Shown here one piece after another: positions 33,268-43,148 of a stretch of DNA of 49,546 nt (position 1 is its first letter; each line of letters begins with the position of its first letter). This DNA comes from Streptomyces lydicus (lineage in GTDB: Bacteria; Actinomycetota; Actinomycetes; Streptomycetales; Streptomycetaceae): NCBI RefSeq assembly GCF_000717345.1, contig NZ_JNZA01000048.1:1-49546 (forward strand), read 5' to 3'. The translations under genes and the position numbers were made by a program. The notes below the pieces were generated by a model. The model searched no databases. It was not told the DNA's origin and saw only the letters and a program-made list of their open reading frames with translations.

Positions 33268-33439
33268 GGGGGCTCCTCGGGTCGGGATCTCCCTGGCTAC
33301 CACCCGGCGGCCGCCGAGCGGGGCTGAACCCCTGATTCCGCGTTCGTCGCACACCGGTGGCCCACCGGCGCGGGCCCTTGTCCGGACAATGTGACCTCCG
33401 GGCTTCCCGTCATCTGCCGGGCCGGATACGCTCGCCAAC

Positions 33440-34216
33440 GTGGGGAAACGCGAGACACAACAAGCCCTCGGCGCCGAGAGTCCGGTCCAGTTCAGCGTGG
33501 ACCGGAGCAGTCCGGTGCCGCTGTACTTCCAGCTGTCCCAGCAGCTGGAGGCGGCGATCGAGAACGGCGGGCTGGCTCCCGGCAGTCTGCTCGGCAACGA
33601 GATCGAACTCGCCGGCCGACTCGGGCTGTCCCGGCCGACCGTGCGGCAGGCGATCCAGTCGCTGGTGGACAAGGGGCTGCTGGTGCGTCGCCGCGGCATC
33701 GGCACCCAGGTCGTGCACAGCCAGGTCAAGCGGCCGCTGGAGCTGAGCAGCCTCTACGACGACCTGGAGGCGGCCGGCCAGAAGCCGGCCACCCGGGTGC
33801 TGCTCAACACCACCACCGAGGCCGATGCCGAGGTCGCCGCCGCCCTGGGCATCGCCGAGGGCGTCGAGGTCGCGCTGGTCGAGCGGCTGCGGCTGGCCCA
33901 CGGTGAGCCGGTGGCGCATCTGCGCAACCACCTCCCCGCCGGACTGCTCACGCTGGAGACCGCGGAGCTGGAGGAGACCGGCCTGTACCGGCTGATGCGG
34001 TCGGCCGGGATCACGCTGCACAGCGCGCGGCAGGCCGTGGGTGCCCGCGCCGCGACCGCGGAGGAGGGGCAGCGGCTCGACGAGCCCGAGGGCGCTCCGC
34101 TGCTCACGATGCAGCGGACGACCTTCGACGACACCGGGCGCGCGGTCGAATTCGGCTCGCACGTCTACCGCGCGTCCCGCTACGCCTTCGAATTCCAGCT
34201 GCTCGTACGGCCCTGA
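33440..34216 (+). CDS. GntR-family regulator, HutC (UTRA) subfamily
   Basis: The 258-residue protein has a winged HTH at about 25-92 (VPLYFQLSQQLEAAIENGGL, APGSLLGNEIELAGRLGLSR, PTVRQAIQSLVDKGLLVRRR). The UTRA effector domain follows, ending SHVYRASRYAFEFQLLVRP as HutC-type members do. It starts at GTG 33440. It lies immediately upstream of the sugar ABC operon, whose promoter carries the perfect inverted repeat GTCAGAA-TG-TTCTGAC, so it very likely controls that operon in response to a sugar or sugar phosphate. Confidence 0.88.
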   Translation: MGKRETQQALGAESPVQFSVDRSSPVPLYFQLSQQLEAAIENGGLAPGSLLGNEIELAGRLGLSRPTVRQAIQSLVDKGLLVRRRGIGTQVVHSQVKRPLELSSLYDDLEAAGQKPATRVLLNTTTEADAEVAAALGIAEGVEVALVERLRLAHGEPVAHLRNHLPAGLLTLETAELEETGLYRLMRSAGITLHSARQAVGARAATAEEGQRLDEPEGAPLLTMQRTTFDDTGRAVEFGSHVYRASRYAFEFQLLVRP

Positions 34217-34293
34217 GGGTCCTCGGCCAGGGCCGTGGCGGGTGGTTTTCGCCCGCTATGGCCCGCTGAGGAAGGGTGCTGAGACGTCCGATC

Positions 34294-34345
34294 GTCAGAA
34301 TGTTCTGACAAAGTATTGACGCGGTCGAGCGCACGCCGTTAGAAC
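34294..34345 (+). promoter_or_regulatory. promoter and operator of the sugar ABC operon
   Basis: GTCAGAATGTTCTGAC (34294-34309) is a perfect inverted repeat with 7-bp arms. It is followed 6 nt later by TTGACG (34316-34321) and TAGAAC (34340-34345, 18-nt spacing). An activator or repressor could bind here; the adjacent GntR protein is the obvious candidate. Confidence 0.65.
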
Positions 34346-34391
34346 TCCTCCAGCCGCACTCCGGCGGCCGTGGAGAAAAGGCGGTTCCACG

Positions 34392-35384
34392 ATGATCAGC
34401 GTGCGTACGACCGGCGCCCGGCGGCTCACCGTCCGCAGCGCCGCCGCTTTACTGACCACCGTCGCACTGGTCGCCGGCTGCAGCGCCACCGGGGGCCAGG
34501 ACGCCAAGGGCGGGGGCACCGGCAGCCGCATGACCATCGGGATGGTCAGCCACGCCGGGGACGGTGACACCTTCTGGGACATCGTGCAGAACGGCGCCCA
34601 GCAGGCCGCCGCCAAGGATCATGTGACGTTCCTCTACGCCCACGACAAGGAGGGCGGGCAGCAGGCCCAGCTGATCCAGTCGTACATCGACCAGAAGGTC
34701 GACGGGCTGATCGTCACCCTCGCCAAGCCGCAGGCCGTCAAGGCGGCGGTCCGCAAGGCCGAGGCGCAGGGCATACCCGTGATCACGATCAACTCGGGCG
34801 GCGAGTTCTCCAAGGCGTACGGGGCGCTGACCCACATCGGGCAGGACGAGTCGGTGGCCGGCGAGGCGGTCGGCGCGGAGCTGAACAAGCGGCACGTCAA
34901 GAAGACCCTCTGCGTCCTCCACGAGCAGGGCAACGTGTCGCTGGAGGACCGCTGCGCGGGCGTGCGCAAGTCCTTCCACGGGACCGTCGAGAACCTCAAC
35001 GTCGACGGCACCAACGCGCCGTCCGCCCAGTCCTCGGTCGAGGCCAAGCTCCAGTCCGACAAGTCCATCGACGCGATCGTCACGCTCGGCGCCCCGATGG
35101 CGGCGATCTCGGTGCAGGCCAGGAAGGAGGCCGGCAGCGCGGCGCAGATCGCGACCTTCGATCTGAACGCCGCCGTGGTCAAGCTCCTCAAGGCGAAGGA
35201 CGTGACCTTCGCCGTCGACCAGCAGCCCTACCTCCAGGGCTACGAGGCGGTCGACCTGCTCTGGCTGCACAAGGCCAACGCCGACGTGCTCGGCGGCGGC
35301 AAGCCGGTGCTCACCGGGCCCGCCCTGGTGACGCAGAAGGACGTACCCAAGCTGACCGAGTACACCGGGCGAGGCACCAGATGA
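34392..35384 (+). CDS. sugar ABC transporter substrate-binding lipoprotein (first copy)
   Basis: The 330-residue protein has a lipobox VAGC (Cys30) after a hydrophobic helix, so it is anchored outside the membrane. The mature part is a type 1 periplasmic-binding fold of the ribose/fructose group. It has [60 protein letters not shown] and [20 protein letters not shown]. It shares most of its sequence with the next gene, from which it is separated by an ATGA overlap or, as I prefer, a 194-nt spacer. The sugar bound is not known. It feeds the permease at 36589 and the ATPase at 37629. Confidence 0.9.
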   Translation: MISVRTTGARRLTVRSAAALLTTVALVAGCSATGGQDAKGGGTGSRMTIGMVSHAGDGDTFWDIVQNGAQQAAAKDHVTFLYAHDKEGGQQAQLIQSYIDQKVDGLIVTLAKPQAVKAAVRKAEAQGIPVITINSGGEFSKAYGALTHIGQDESVAGEAVGAELNKRHVKKTLCVLHEQGNVSLEDRCAGVRKSFHGTVENLNVDGTNAPSAQSSVEAKLQSDKSIDAIVTLGAPMAAISVQARKEAGSAAQIATFDLNAAVVKLLKAKDVTFAVDQQPYLQGYEAVDLLWLHKANADVLGGGKPVLTGPALVTQKDVPKLTEYTGRGTR

Positions 35385-35578
35385 GACCACAGGGGAGACC
35401 GGACCCCATCAACCGGGACAGATCACCGGTAACGGATACTTGTTCGGTCGGTCCCGGCCGGCCGTCACTGTACGACACCAGGGGTGTACGGACCGGGAAG
35501 TCCACACAGCGCAGACAACCGACGCGGATACAGGCAACGCAGCCGACACGGCAACAACAGCGGGAAGGGCGAGTCCTC

Positions 35579-36592
35579 GTGGCAAGGGTTCGGAGAAGGG
35601 GACGCGTCGTCAGCGCCGTGCTGGTGGCGGTGCTCGGCGCCTCCCTGGCGGGGTGCAGCAGTACCGGAGGCAAGCGCGCCGAGGACGCGCGTCTCGCCAG
35701 GACCGCCGGCGGCAAGGCCGCGGTGAACACCCCCAGGTGGACGTTCGCGATGGTCACCCACTCGGGAGACGGCGACACCTTCTGGGACATCGTGCAGAAC
35801 GGCGCCCAGCAGGCCGCCGCCAAGGACAACATCAAGTTCGTCTACGGGCACGACGAGGAGGCGTCACGGCAGAGCCAGCTGGTGCAGTCCTACATCGACC
35901 AGAAGGTCGACGGACTGATCGTCTCGCTCGCCAAGCCCAACGCCATGAAGGACGTCGTCGCCAAGGCCGAGAAGGCCGGCATCCCGGTGATCACGGTGAA
36001 CTCCGGCGCCGAGGAGTCCAAGGCGTTCGGCGCGCTCAGCCACATCGGGCAGGACGAGACGGTGGCCGGTGAGGCGGTCGGCGAGGAGCTGAACAAGCGC
36101 GGCCGCAAGAAGGCCCTCTGCGTCCTGCACGAGCAGGGCAACGTCGGGCACGAGCAGCGCTGCGACGGGGCGAAGAAGACCTTCAAGGGCGATCTGCAGA
36201 AGCTCTACGTCGAAGGCACCAACATGCCCGACGTGCAGTCCTCCATCGAGTCCAAGCTCCAGGCCGACCCGTCCATCGACGCCGTCGTCACCCTCGGCGC
36301 GCCGTTCGCCCCCACCGCGGTCAAGGCCGCGCAGCAGGCCGGCAGCAAGGCCGAGGTCGACACCTTCGACCTCAACGCGCAGGTCGCGACCGGCCTGAAG
36401 GACGGCTCCCTCGGCTTCGCCGTCGACCAGCAGCCCTACCTCCAGGGCTACGAGGCGGTCGACCTGCTCTGGCTGTACAAGTACAACGCGGACATGCTCG
36501 GTGGCGGCAAGCCCGTGCTCACCGGTCCCCAGGTGATCACCAAGAAGGACGCCGCGGCCCTGCAGGACTACACGAAGCGGGGAACGCGATGA
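35579..36592 (+). CDS. sugar ABC transporter substrate-binding lipoprotein (second copy)
   Basis: This is the tandem paralogue of the preceding gene, 337 residues from GTG 35579. It starts [20 protein letters not shown], then ASLAGC with lipobox Cys26. [20 protein letters not shown] and [18 protein letters not shown] are identical to the first copy, and the DNA there is nearly identical too. The frame is open back to ATG 35381, overlapping the first copy's stop, but that 66-residue extension is hydrophilic and would bury the signal peptide. GGAAGGG about 10 nt before GTG 35579 supports the short form. Differences in the middle suggest a different affinity or ligand. Confidence 0.9.
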   Translation: MARVRRRGRVVSAVLVAVLGASLAGCSSTGGKRAEDARLARTAGGKAAVNTPRWTFAMVTHSGDGDTFWDIVQNGAQQAAAKDNIKFVYGHDEEASRQSQLVQSYIDQKVDGLIVSLAKPNAMKDVVAKAEKAGIPVITVNSGAEESKAFGALSHIGQDETVAGEAVGEELNKRGRKKALCVLHEQGNVGHEQRCDGAKKTFKGDLQKLYVEGTNMPDVQSSIESKLQADPSIDAVVTLGAPFAPTAVKAAQQAGSKAEVDTFDLNAQVATGLKDGSLGFAVDQQPYLQGYEAVDLLWLYKYNADMLGGGKPVLTGPQVITKKDAAALQDYTKRGTR

Positions 36593-37632
36593 CCACCACC
36601 CTCAAGGCACCCGCCCAGGACGAACGGCTGCTGCACCGCTCGCTGGCCCGCCGGCTGATGGGCCGCCCCGAACTGGGCTCGATCGTCGGCGCCGCCGCCG
36701 TCTTCGTCTTCTTCTCCGTCGTCGCCGAGCCCTTCCTGCGGGCCTCCAGCCTCTCCACCGTGCTCTACGCGTCCTCCACCATCGGCATCATGGCCGTCCC
36801 GGTGGCGCTGCTGATGATCGGCGGGGAATTCGATCTGTCGGCCGGCGTCATGGTCGTCAGCTCGGCGCTGATCTCGTCGATGTTCAGCTACCAGATGACC
36901 GCCAACACCTGGGTCGGCGTCGGGGTGTCCCTGCTGGTCACCCTCGCGATCGGGGCGTTCAACGGCTTCCTGCTGACCCGTACGAAACTGCCCAGCTTCA
37001 TCATCACGCTCGGCACCTTCTTCATGCTCACCGGCCTCAACCTCGGCTTCACCAAGCTGATCGACGGCACCGTCTCGACGAAGTCCATCGCCGACATGGA
37101 GGGCTTCGACTCGGCCCGGACGCTCTTCGCCTCGCACCTGAGCCTCGGCAGCGTCGACATCCAGATCACCATCCTGTGGTGGATCGTGCTGGTCGCCGTC
37201 GCGACCTGGATCCTGCTGCGCACCCGCGTCGGCAACTGGATCTTCGCGGTGGGCGGCAACGCCGACGCCGCGCGGGCGGTCGGCGTCCCGGTCACCAAGA
37301 CCAAGATCGGCCTCTACATGGGCGTCGCCTTCGCCGCCTGGGTCTCCGGACAGCACCTGCTGTTCTCGTACGACGCGATCCAGTCCGGCGACGGCGTGGG
37401 CAACGAATTCCTCTACATCATCGCGGCGGCGGTCGGCGGCTGCCTGATGACCGGCGGCTTCGGCTCGGCGATCGGCGCCGCCGTCGGCGCCTTCATCTTC
37501 GGCATGGCCAGCAAGGGCATCGTGTACGCGCAGTGGAACCCGGACTGGTACAAGTTCTTCCTCGGCGCGATGCTGCTGCTCGCCACACTTCTGAACGCAT
37601 GGGTCCGCAAGCGGGCGGAGGCACAGGCATGA
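36589..37632 (+). CDS. sugar ABC transporter permease (RbsC/FrcC type)
   Basis: This is a 347-residue membrane protein with about 8-10 helices of the BPD_transp_2 family. It has [53 protein letters not shown] and [20 protein letters not shown], the last being the conserved coupling-helix region. It overlaps the binding-protein gene by ATGA and the ATPase gene by ATGA, so the three are tightly coupled. As the only permease in the operon it presumably works as a homodimer and serves both binding proteins. Confidence 0.93.
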   Translation: MTTTLKAPAQDERLLHRSLARRLMGRPELGSIVGAAAVFVFFSVVAEPFLRASSLSTVLYASSTIGIMAVPVALLMIGGEFDLSAGVMVVSSALISSMFSYQMTANTWVGVGVSLLVTLAIGAFNGFLLTRTKLPSFIITLGTFFMLTGLNLGFTKLIDGTVSTKSIADMEGFDSARTLFASHLSLGSVDIQITILWWIVLVAVATWILLRTRVGNWIFAVGGNADAARAVGVPVTKTKIGLYMGVAFAAWVSGQHLLFSYDAIQSGDGVGNEFLYIIAAAVGGCLMTGGFGSAIGAAVGAFIFGMASKGIVYAQWNPDWYKFFLGAMLLLATLLNAWVRKRAEAQA

Positions 37633-38438
37633 CCGCGCTGGTCGAGCTGACGGACGTCAGCAAGTACTACGGCAACGTCCGGGCACTGGAGGGCGTGTCC
37701 CTGGAGGTGCACGCGGGCGAGATCTCCTGCGTGCTCGGCGACAACGGCGCCGGCAAATCCACCCTCATCAAGATCATCGCGGGGCTGCACCGGCACGACG
37801 CCGGCTCCTTCACCATCGACGGCGAGGAGACCACCCTCTCCTCCCCGCGCGAGGCCCTGGACCGCGGGATCGCCACCGTCTACCAGGACCTCGCCGTCGT
37901 CCCCCTGATGCCGGTGTGGCGGAACTTCTTCCTCGGCTCCGAGCCCACCACCGGCATCGGCCCCTTCAAGCGGCTCGACGTCGCCACGATGCGCGAGACC
38001 ACCCGCAGCGAGCTGCTGCGGATGGGCATCGACCTGCGGGACGTCGACCAGCCCATCGGCACCCTCTCGGGCGGCGAGCGGCAGTGCGTCGCCATCGCCC
38101 GCGCCGTGTACTTCGGGGCCAAGGTCCTCGTCCTGGACGAGCCGACGGCGGCGCTCGGCGTCAAGCAGTCCGGCGTCGTCCTGAAGTACGTCGCGGCCGC
38201 CCGGGACGCCGGCCTCGGCGTGGTGTTGATCACGCACAATCCGCACCACGCCTACCTCGTGGGTGACCGCTTCGTCCTCCTCAAGCGGGGCGCCATGGCC
38301 GGCAGCCACACCAAGGCGGAGATCGCCCTGGAGGAGCTGACCCGGCAGATGGCGGGCGGCAGTGAGCTGGAACAGCTCAGCCACGAGCTGGCCCGCACCG
38401 CCACCCCGGAATTCCCCGGCGGACACCGGCCCGACTGA
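37629..38438 (+). CDS. sugar ABC transporter ATP-binding protein (single domain, FrcA type)
   Basis: The 269-residue ATPase has Walker [11 protein letters not shown], the Q-loop region [20 protein letters not shown], signature LSGGERQ, Walker [13 protein letters not shown] and the switch His in [10 protein letters not shown]. It has one nucleotide-binding domain, whereas RbsA/XylG proteins have two in tandem, so it must dimerise, as in FrcBCA fructose systems. It overlaps the permease gene by ATGA. The operon continues after a 228-nt gap (no clear feature; GC-rich) with a ROK kinase. Confidence 0.93.
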   Translation: MTALVELTDVSKYYGNVRALEGVSLEVHAGEISCVLGDNGAGKSTLIKIIAGLHRHDAGSFTIDGEETTLSSPREALDRGIATVYQDLAVVPLMPVWRNFFLGSEPTTGIGPFKRLDVATMRETTRSELLRMGIDLRDVDQPIGTLSGGERQCVAIARAVYFGAKVLVLDEPTAALGVKQSGVVLKYVAAARDAGLGVVLITHNPHHAYLVGDRFVLLKRGAMAGSHTKAEIALEELTRQMAGGSELEQLSHELARTATPEFPGGHRPD

Positions 38439-38666
38439 CCGCCGGCACGGTACGCCGCGCCCCGCGCCGCAGGTGCGATGCGGGGTGCGGCCGTCCCGTG
38501 CGCCATGCGCCGTAAGGCCCGGATGATGCACAATCGCTGCGAACCCGCACATCGAGGCCCCGGCCTCCCGAGACCGCGCAGGGACGAGACGACTCTTGCG
38601 AGCACGCAGCCGCCGCGACCGGACCGGCGAACAGGGCCGCGACCGTAACGCCGAAGAGGTGGGTCG

Positions 38667-39788
38667 ATGAGCATGTACCGGGACCGGGTGCACCGGGGAT
38701 CGGCCAGAGCGACCGTGCTGCGCACGGTCGGCACCCGCGAGCGGCGCTCGCACCTGACCGCGCCCCGCGTGCCCACCGTCGGCATCGACATCGGCGGCAC
38801 CAAGGTCATGGCGGGCGTCGTCGACGCCGACGGCACGATCCTGGAGAAGGTCCGCACCGAGACGCCGGACAAGTCCAAGAGCCCCAAGGTCGTCGAGGAC
38901 ACCATCACCGAGCTGGTGCTCGACCTCTCCGACCGGCACGACGTGCACGCGGTCGGCATCGGCGCGGCCGGCTGGGTCGACGCGGACCGCTCCAACGTGC
39001 TCTTCGCGCCGCACCTGAACTGGCGCAACGAGCCGCTGCGCGACCGGCTGGCCGGCCGGCTGGCCGTCCCCGTCATGGTCGACAACGACGCCAACACCGC
39101 CGCCTGGGCGGAATGGCGCTTCGGCGCCGGACGGGGCGAGGACCACCTCGTCATGATCACGCTGGGGACGGGCATCGGCGGCGCCATCCTGGAGGACGGC
39201 GCGGTCAAGCGCGGCAAATACGGCGTGGCGGGCGAATTCGGTCATATGCAGGTCGTGCCCGGCGGCCACCGCTGCCCGTGCGGCAACCGCGGCTGCTGGG
39301 AGCAGTACAGCTCCGGCAACGCCCTCGTCCGCGAGGCCCGGGAACTGGCCGCCGCCGACTCCCCGGTCGCGTACAACATCATCGAGCGGGTCGGCGGCCG
39401 GATCGGCGACATCACCGGCCCGCTGATCACCGAGCTGGCCCGGGAGGGCGACGCGATGTGCGTCGAGCTCCTCCAGGAGATCGGCCAGTGGCTCGGCGTG
39501 GGCATCGCCAACCTCGCGGCCGCGCTCGACCCGTCCTGCTTCGTCATCGGCGGGGGCGTCAGCGCCGCCGACGACCTGCTGATCGCCCCGGCCAGGGATG
39601 CCTTCCGGCGCCATCTCACCGGCCGTGGCTACCGCCCCGAAGCCACCCTCGCCAAGGCCCAGCTGGGCCCCGAGGCCGGTATGGTCGGCGCCGCCGACCT
39701 CGCCCGGTTGGTGGCCCGCCGCTTCCGCCGCGCCAACCGCCGTCGCGTCGAGCGCTACGAGCGCTACGAACGGACCGGCCGCCGATGA
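38667..39788 (+). CDS. ROK-family sugar kinase (glucokinase-like)
   Basis: The 373-residue protein has a 35-residue basic N-terminal extension that is not an HTH, so this is a kinase rather than a ROK repressor. The phosphate-binding loop is VGIDIGGTKVMAGVV. The catalytic Asp is in VDNDANTAAW, followed by ITLGTGIGGAIL and GEFGHMQV. The ROK zinc site CPCGNRGCWEQ is intact. It likely phosphorylates the sugar imported by the ABC system upstream. Sugar specificity (glucose, fructose, other) is not readable. AGAGG lies 8 nt before the ATG. Confidence 0.9.
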   Translation: MSMYRDRVHRGSARATVLRTVGTRERRSHLTAPRVPTVGIDIGGTKVMAGVVDADGTILEKVRTETPDKSKSPKVVEDTITELVLDLSDRHDVHAVGIGAAGWVDADRSNVLFAPHLNWRNEPLRDRLAGRLAVPVMVDNDANTAAWAEWRFGAGRGEDHLVMITLGTGIGGAILEDGAVKRGKYGVAGEFGHMQVVPGGHRCPCGNRGCWEQYSSGNALVREARELAAADSPVAYNIIERVGGRIGDITGPLITELAREGDAMCVELLQEIGQWLGVGIANLAAALDPSCFVIGGGVSAADDLLIAPARDAFRRHLTGRGYRPEATLAKAQLGPEAGMVGAADLARLVARRFRRANRRRVERYERYERTGRR

Positions 39789-40357
39789 CCGAAACCGAGT
39801 CCCACGCCATGCACGACGACCACCTCGCCGCCGCCCCGCCCCGGGTCAAGCGCCGCCGCCCCCTGCTGATGGCGCTGATCGTCTTCCTGCTGATCGCCAT
39901 CCCGGCCGGCTACATCGTCATCTCCGCCGAGCAGAGCCGCGACAGCGGCGAGGGCAAGGAGGCCGAGGCCGCCGCCACCGGCCTGACCAACGCCTTCCCC
40001 ACCAAGGTCCAGCAGCGGATCTACAACGTTCCGGTACCGATCGGCTCCACCCCGGTCTACTACTACGAGACCAACTCCTGGCAGACCAGCTCGCTGTTCG
40101 TGCAGTTCCGGACGAACGAGTGGGGCCTGGAGCACTACCTCGCGGCCATCGGCACCAGCACCGCCGCGCTGAAGAAGGACCGGCAGACCATCCCGCCCGC
40201 CCAGGCGGCGAAGGTCGGCTGGGACTTCAGCGTCGACTGGCCCTGGGCGGGCACGACGACCAGCACCAAGGCACCGCATCCGGCGCAGCGGATCATGGTC
40301 AGCTACGACGAGCCGGGGCACCCCGTCGTGTACACGGTCTCGACCGTCAACTTCTGA
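39785..40357 (+). CDS. membrane-anchored hypothetical protein
   Basis: The 190-residue protein has a basic cytosolic start (KRRRP), one transmembrane helix at about 28-50 (LLMALIVFLLIAIPAGYIVI) and an outside domain of about 140 residues. I recognise no family. The domain reads FPTKVQQRIYNVPVPIGSTP, VYYYETNSWQTSSLFVQFRT and QRIMVSYDEPGHPVVYTVST. The ATG overlaps the kinase stop (ATGA), so it is the last gene of the sugar operon and may have an accessory surface role in it. Confidence 0.75.
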   Translation: MTETESHAMHDDHLAAAPPRVKRRRPLLMALIVFLLIAIPAGYIVISAEQSRDSGEGKEAEAAATGLTNAFPTKVQQRIYNVPVPIGSTPVYYYETNSWQTSSLFVQFRTNEWGLEHYLAAIGTSTAALKKDRQTIPPAQAAKVGWDFSVDWPWAGTTTSTKAPHPAQRIMVSYDEPGHPVVYTVSTVNF

Positions 40358-40718
40358 CCGGAGCGCGCCCGGGGCCGGTCCCTTCCTGACCCGGGTGTCA
40401 GGACCGGGTCCGCGAGTCGGTGCCGTGGCCGGGTGAGTGAGGAACCCCCGTCGGACGGCTCCGGCGGGGGTTTCTGCGTCAGCCGCTTGAGCGCCGGCGT
40501 CGTACCGGGTGTGGTGCGGGGCTGCTGTCGGACGTGCGCGCCCGTCGTACGTGCCACCGGCCGACCGCCAACCGCCGACCCAGCCTGCCACTTCGAGCGC
40601 TCGTACCGCTATCGGTGAGATGACCGATGTGCGGTGGGTGGGCGCACGGCCATAGTCCTCGAAAGATCGTTCGCGGGTGACTGCTGTGCGCCCGCCGCCT
40701 TTCGAAAGGACTCCTTCT
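40358..40718 (+). other. 361-bp intergenic region with a strong terminator
   Basis: The terminator AACCCCCG (40443-40450) / CGGGGGTT (40465-40472) with an inner CGGA/TCCG stem ends the sugar operon. Further on, CTTTCGAAAG (40699-40708) is a short perfect palindrome beside the ribosome site of the next gene. No gene is supported. Confidence 0.75.
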
Positions 40719-42211
40719 GTGGACACGTACGCGGACCTGGTATTTCTCGGCGGGCGGGTCGTCACGGTTGATGCGCGGTTCACCGTCGCCTCGGCCCTGG
40801 CGGTGACCGGGGGGACCATCAGTGCCGTGGGAGGGCGGGCTGACATCGCGCCGCTCGTCGGCCCGGGCACCCGCGTCATCGACCTGCGCGGGGCGACGCT
40901 GCTTCCCGGTATCAACGATTCCCATCTCCACGGATGCGCCTTCGGCATGGCCAGCCCGCCGCTCTCGCTCGACCTCGGGCACCCCGCCGTCTCCTCGCTC
41001 GCGGACGTGGCCGAGGCGGTACGGCAGGCCGTCGGGCGGGCCCCGGACGGGCAGTGGATCACAGGCCACGGCTGGGACACCGGTTACCTCGACGAATGCG
41101 TCACCGATTCCTCGCGGCAGCCCTCGCGGCACGACCTCGACACCGTGAGCCGGGACCACCCGGTCGTCCTGTACTCCTTCTCCGGCCACGCCACGTGGGT
41201 CAACTCCAAGGCGCTGGAGCTCCTCGGCGTCGACCGGTACACCGTCGCACCACCCGGCGGGGCCATCGTCACGGACGACGCCGGGGAGCCGACCGGACTG
41301 CTGCACGAGGGGGCCCAGGCCCTCGTCCAGAATGCCCTGCCGCCGCTCAGCCGGCAGGAGCGGACCGACGCCATCCGGTCGACCCTCGCCACCCTCGCCC
41401 GGCGACCGCCGATCCGCGCCGCCTGGCGATCCACGGCGTCAAAATATTCGCCGACGGCATCGTCCCCAACAAGACGGCCTGGATGCACGAGCCGTACGTC
41501 GGCGGCGGCTGCGGTTGCCTGTGCGTCGGCGGCGGGACCGACGCCGAGCGGATCACCGAGATCGACGCCATGATCCGGCATGCGCACGTCGCCGGGCACC
41601 AAATGGGCGTCCACGTCACCGGCGACCGGGCCATCGACACCGTGGCGGACGCCTTCGCCGCGGCCATGGCCGCACACCCGCGTCCCGACGCCCGCCACTA
41701 CCTCATCCACGGCGACTTCCTCACCGCGCACAGCATGAAGGTGCTGGCCGCGCACGGCTTCGGCGTGAACATGAACCCCACCATCAAGTGGACCGTCGCC
41801 GACATGGAGGAGGACTTCGTCGGCGCCGGACGTGCCGCGTACGCATGGCCCTACCGGGACGCCCTCGACGCCGGCGTGCGGGTCGCCAGCGGATCCGACG
41901 CTCCCGTCACCCACCCGGACTGGCGCCAGGGCATCGCCACCATGATGCTCCGCGAGTCGAAGGCCACCGGCCGGGTCAGCGGCCCCGAACAGCGCATCGG
42001 CCTTGCCGAAGCGGTCCGCACATACACCATCGACGCGGCCTGGCAGGACTTCGCCGACGACTGGAAGGGCTCCCTGGAGCCCGGCAAGGTCGCCGACCTC
42101 TGTGTGCTCGACGGGGATCTGCTCGCCGCCGACCCCCACGACATCCCGGAGATGCCCGTCGTCCTGACCGTCATGGACGGGCAGGTCGTGCACGACACCC
42201 TCCGCGATTGA
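40719..42211 (+). pseudogene. YtcJ-type amidohydrolase (Amidohydro_3) with frameshift and internal loss
   Basis: The 5' part in one frame reads VDTYADLVFLGGRVVTVDAR through NDSHLHG (first metal site) to AIRSTLATLA near 41400. The rest, from RLAIHGVKIFADGIVPNKTA near 41415, is in another frame. It carries HVTGDRAID, YLIHGDF, ASGSDAPVTHPDW and a normal C-terminus. YtcJ proteins are usually about 540 residues. Here about 60-80 residues between the halves are missing, and the phase is changed, so a non-triplet deletion is likely. GTG 40719 follows AAAGGA by 8 nt. All metal ligands survive on the two sides, so the decay may be recent. Confidence 0.75.
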
Positions 42212-42242
42212 CCTACCCCCTCCACATGATCATCCTTGGAGG

Positions 42243-43016
42243 ATGGCAGCCAACCGGAGCACGGCAGACATCCTGGACGCGGCCGTGCACGTCCGCCAGG
42301 CCGCCAGGAGCGCCACGAGCGGCACGGCCGGCCTCGACGCGGTCCTGGCGGCGCTGTCGGAGGTGATGGAGTACGACCATGCCTCCCTGACCCGGTGGGA
42401 TCCGCTGCGCCGGCGCCACACCACCCTGGCCGGAAGCTACCCGGACGACGCCACGGCCTACATCGAGACCCGCCTCCACCACGACCCGGTCTTCCCGGTC
42501 CTCCGCAGCCCGGCCCGAGGCGGTCTCTGGCTCAGGGACGTTCCCAGGCACCTCCTGGCAGCCTCACCGGGCTTTCTGGAGGTGCTGTCTCCCCTCGGCA
42601 TCCAGGACGGGGTGGCCCAGTGCCTGTTCGGCGCCGACGGCCGGTACGTCGGCATGCTGAACGTCAGCACCCGCCGACCACGGCGCACCCCCGACCCGGC
42701 GCGCGCCGTGGTCACCCTCCTCACCGAGTCCCTCGCCGCTGCCGTCGCTCCCCGCACCACCCCGCAATGCCCGGAGGCCGCCGCAGACCACGCCGCCGTT
42801 CCTCCGCGGCGGCCGGGCGGCCTCTCACCACGGGAACTCCAGGTACTGGCCGAACTGACCACCGGCCGCACCAACCGCGAGATCGCCGAACGCCTCTACA
42901 TCACACCGCGCACCGTCGCCACCCACATCGAGCACATCCTCACCAAGCTCGACCTCCCCAACCGCGCGGCCGCCGCCGCCCGAGCCGCCACGTGGGGAAT
43001 CGCACCTTCAGCCTGA
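42243..43016 (+). CDS. LuxR-type regulator with N-terminal GAF-like domain
   Basis: The 257-residue protein has an N-terminal alpha/beta domain at about 15-165 with GAF-like features (LDAVLAALSEVMEYDHASLT, PLGIQDGVAQCLFGADGRYV, GMLNVS). A C-terminal GerE/LuxR HTH follows at about 190-250 (LSPRELQVLAELTTGRTNRE, then IAERLYITPRTVATHIEHIL). GGAGG directly abuts the ATG with no spacer, which is unusual; GTG 42286 downstream is possible but less conserved-looking. It follows the broken amidohydrolase gene on the same strand and may have regulated it. The ligand is unknown. Confidence 0.82.
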   Translation: MAANRSTADILDAAVHVRQAARSATSGTAGLDAVLAALSEVMEYDHASLTRWDPLRRRHTTLAGSYPDDATAYIETRLHHDPVFPVLRSPARGGLWLRDVPRHLLAASPGFLEVLSPLGIQDGVAQCLFGADGRYVGMLNVSTRRPRRTPDPARAVVTLLTESLAAAVAPRTTPQCPEAAADHAAVPPRRPGGLSPRELQVLAELTTGRTNREIAERLYITPRTVATHIEHILTKLDLPNRAAAAARAATWGIAPSA

Positions 43017-43148
43017 CCCGGCCGGGGTGCCGACCGGCCTGCCGGCCGAGTCCGGTTATGCGTCCGCTCCACGCCTCCACGTTCCGTCAACTGCCGCCAT
43101 ACTGGAGGCATTTGGTCGCCACGCAGGGATGAACGACGAGGGGGCAAC

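Noticed and set aside
35381..35578. 66-codon N-terminal extension of the second binding protein from the overlapping ATG
   Set aside because: Hydrophilic, basic and placed before the lipoprotein signal peptide; GTG 35579 has GGAAGGG upstream.
38667..39788. ROK protein as a repressor of the sugar operon
   Set aside because: The N-terminal extension of about 35 residues has no helix-turn-helix; the ATP site and catalytic Asp are intact, so it is a kinase.
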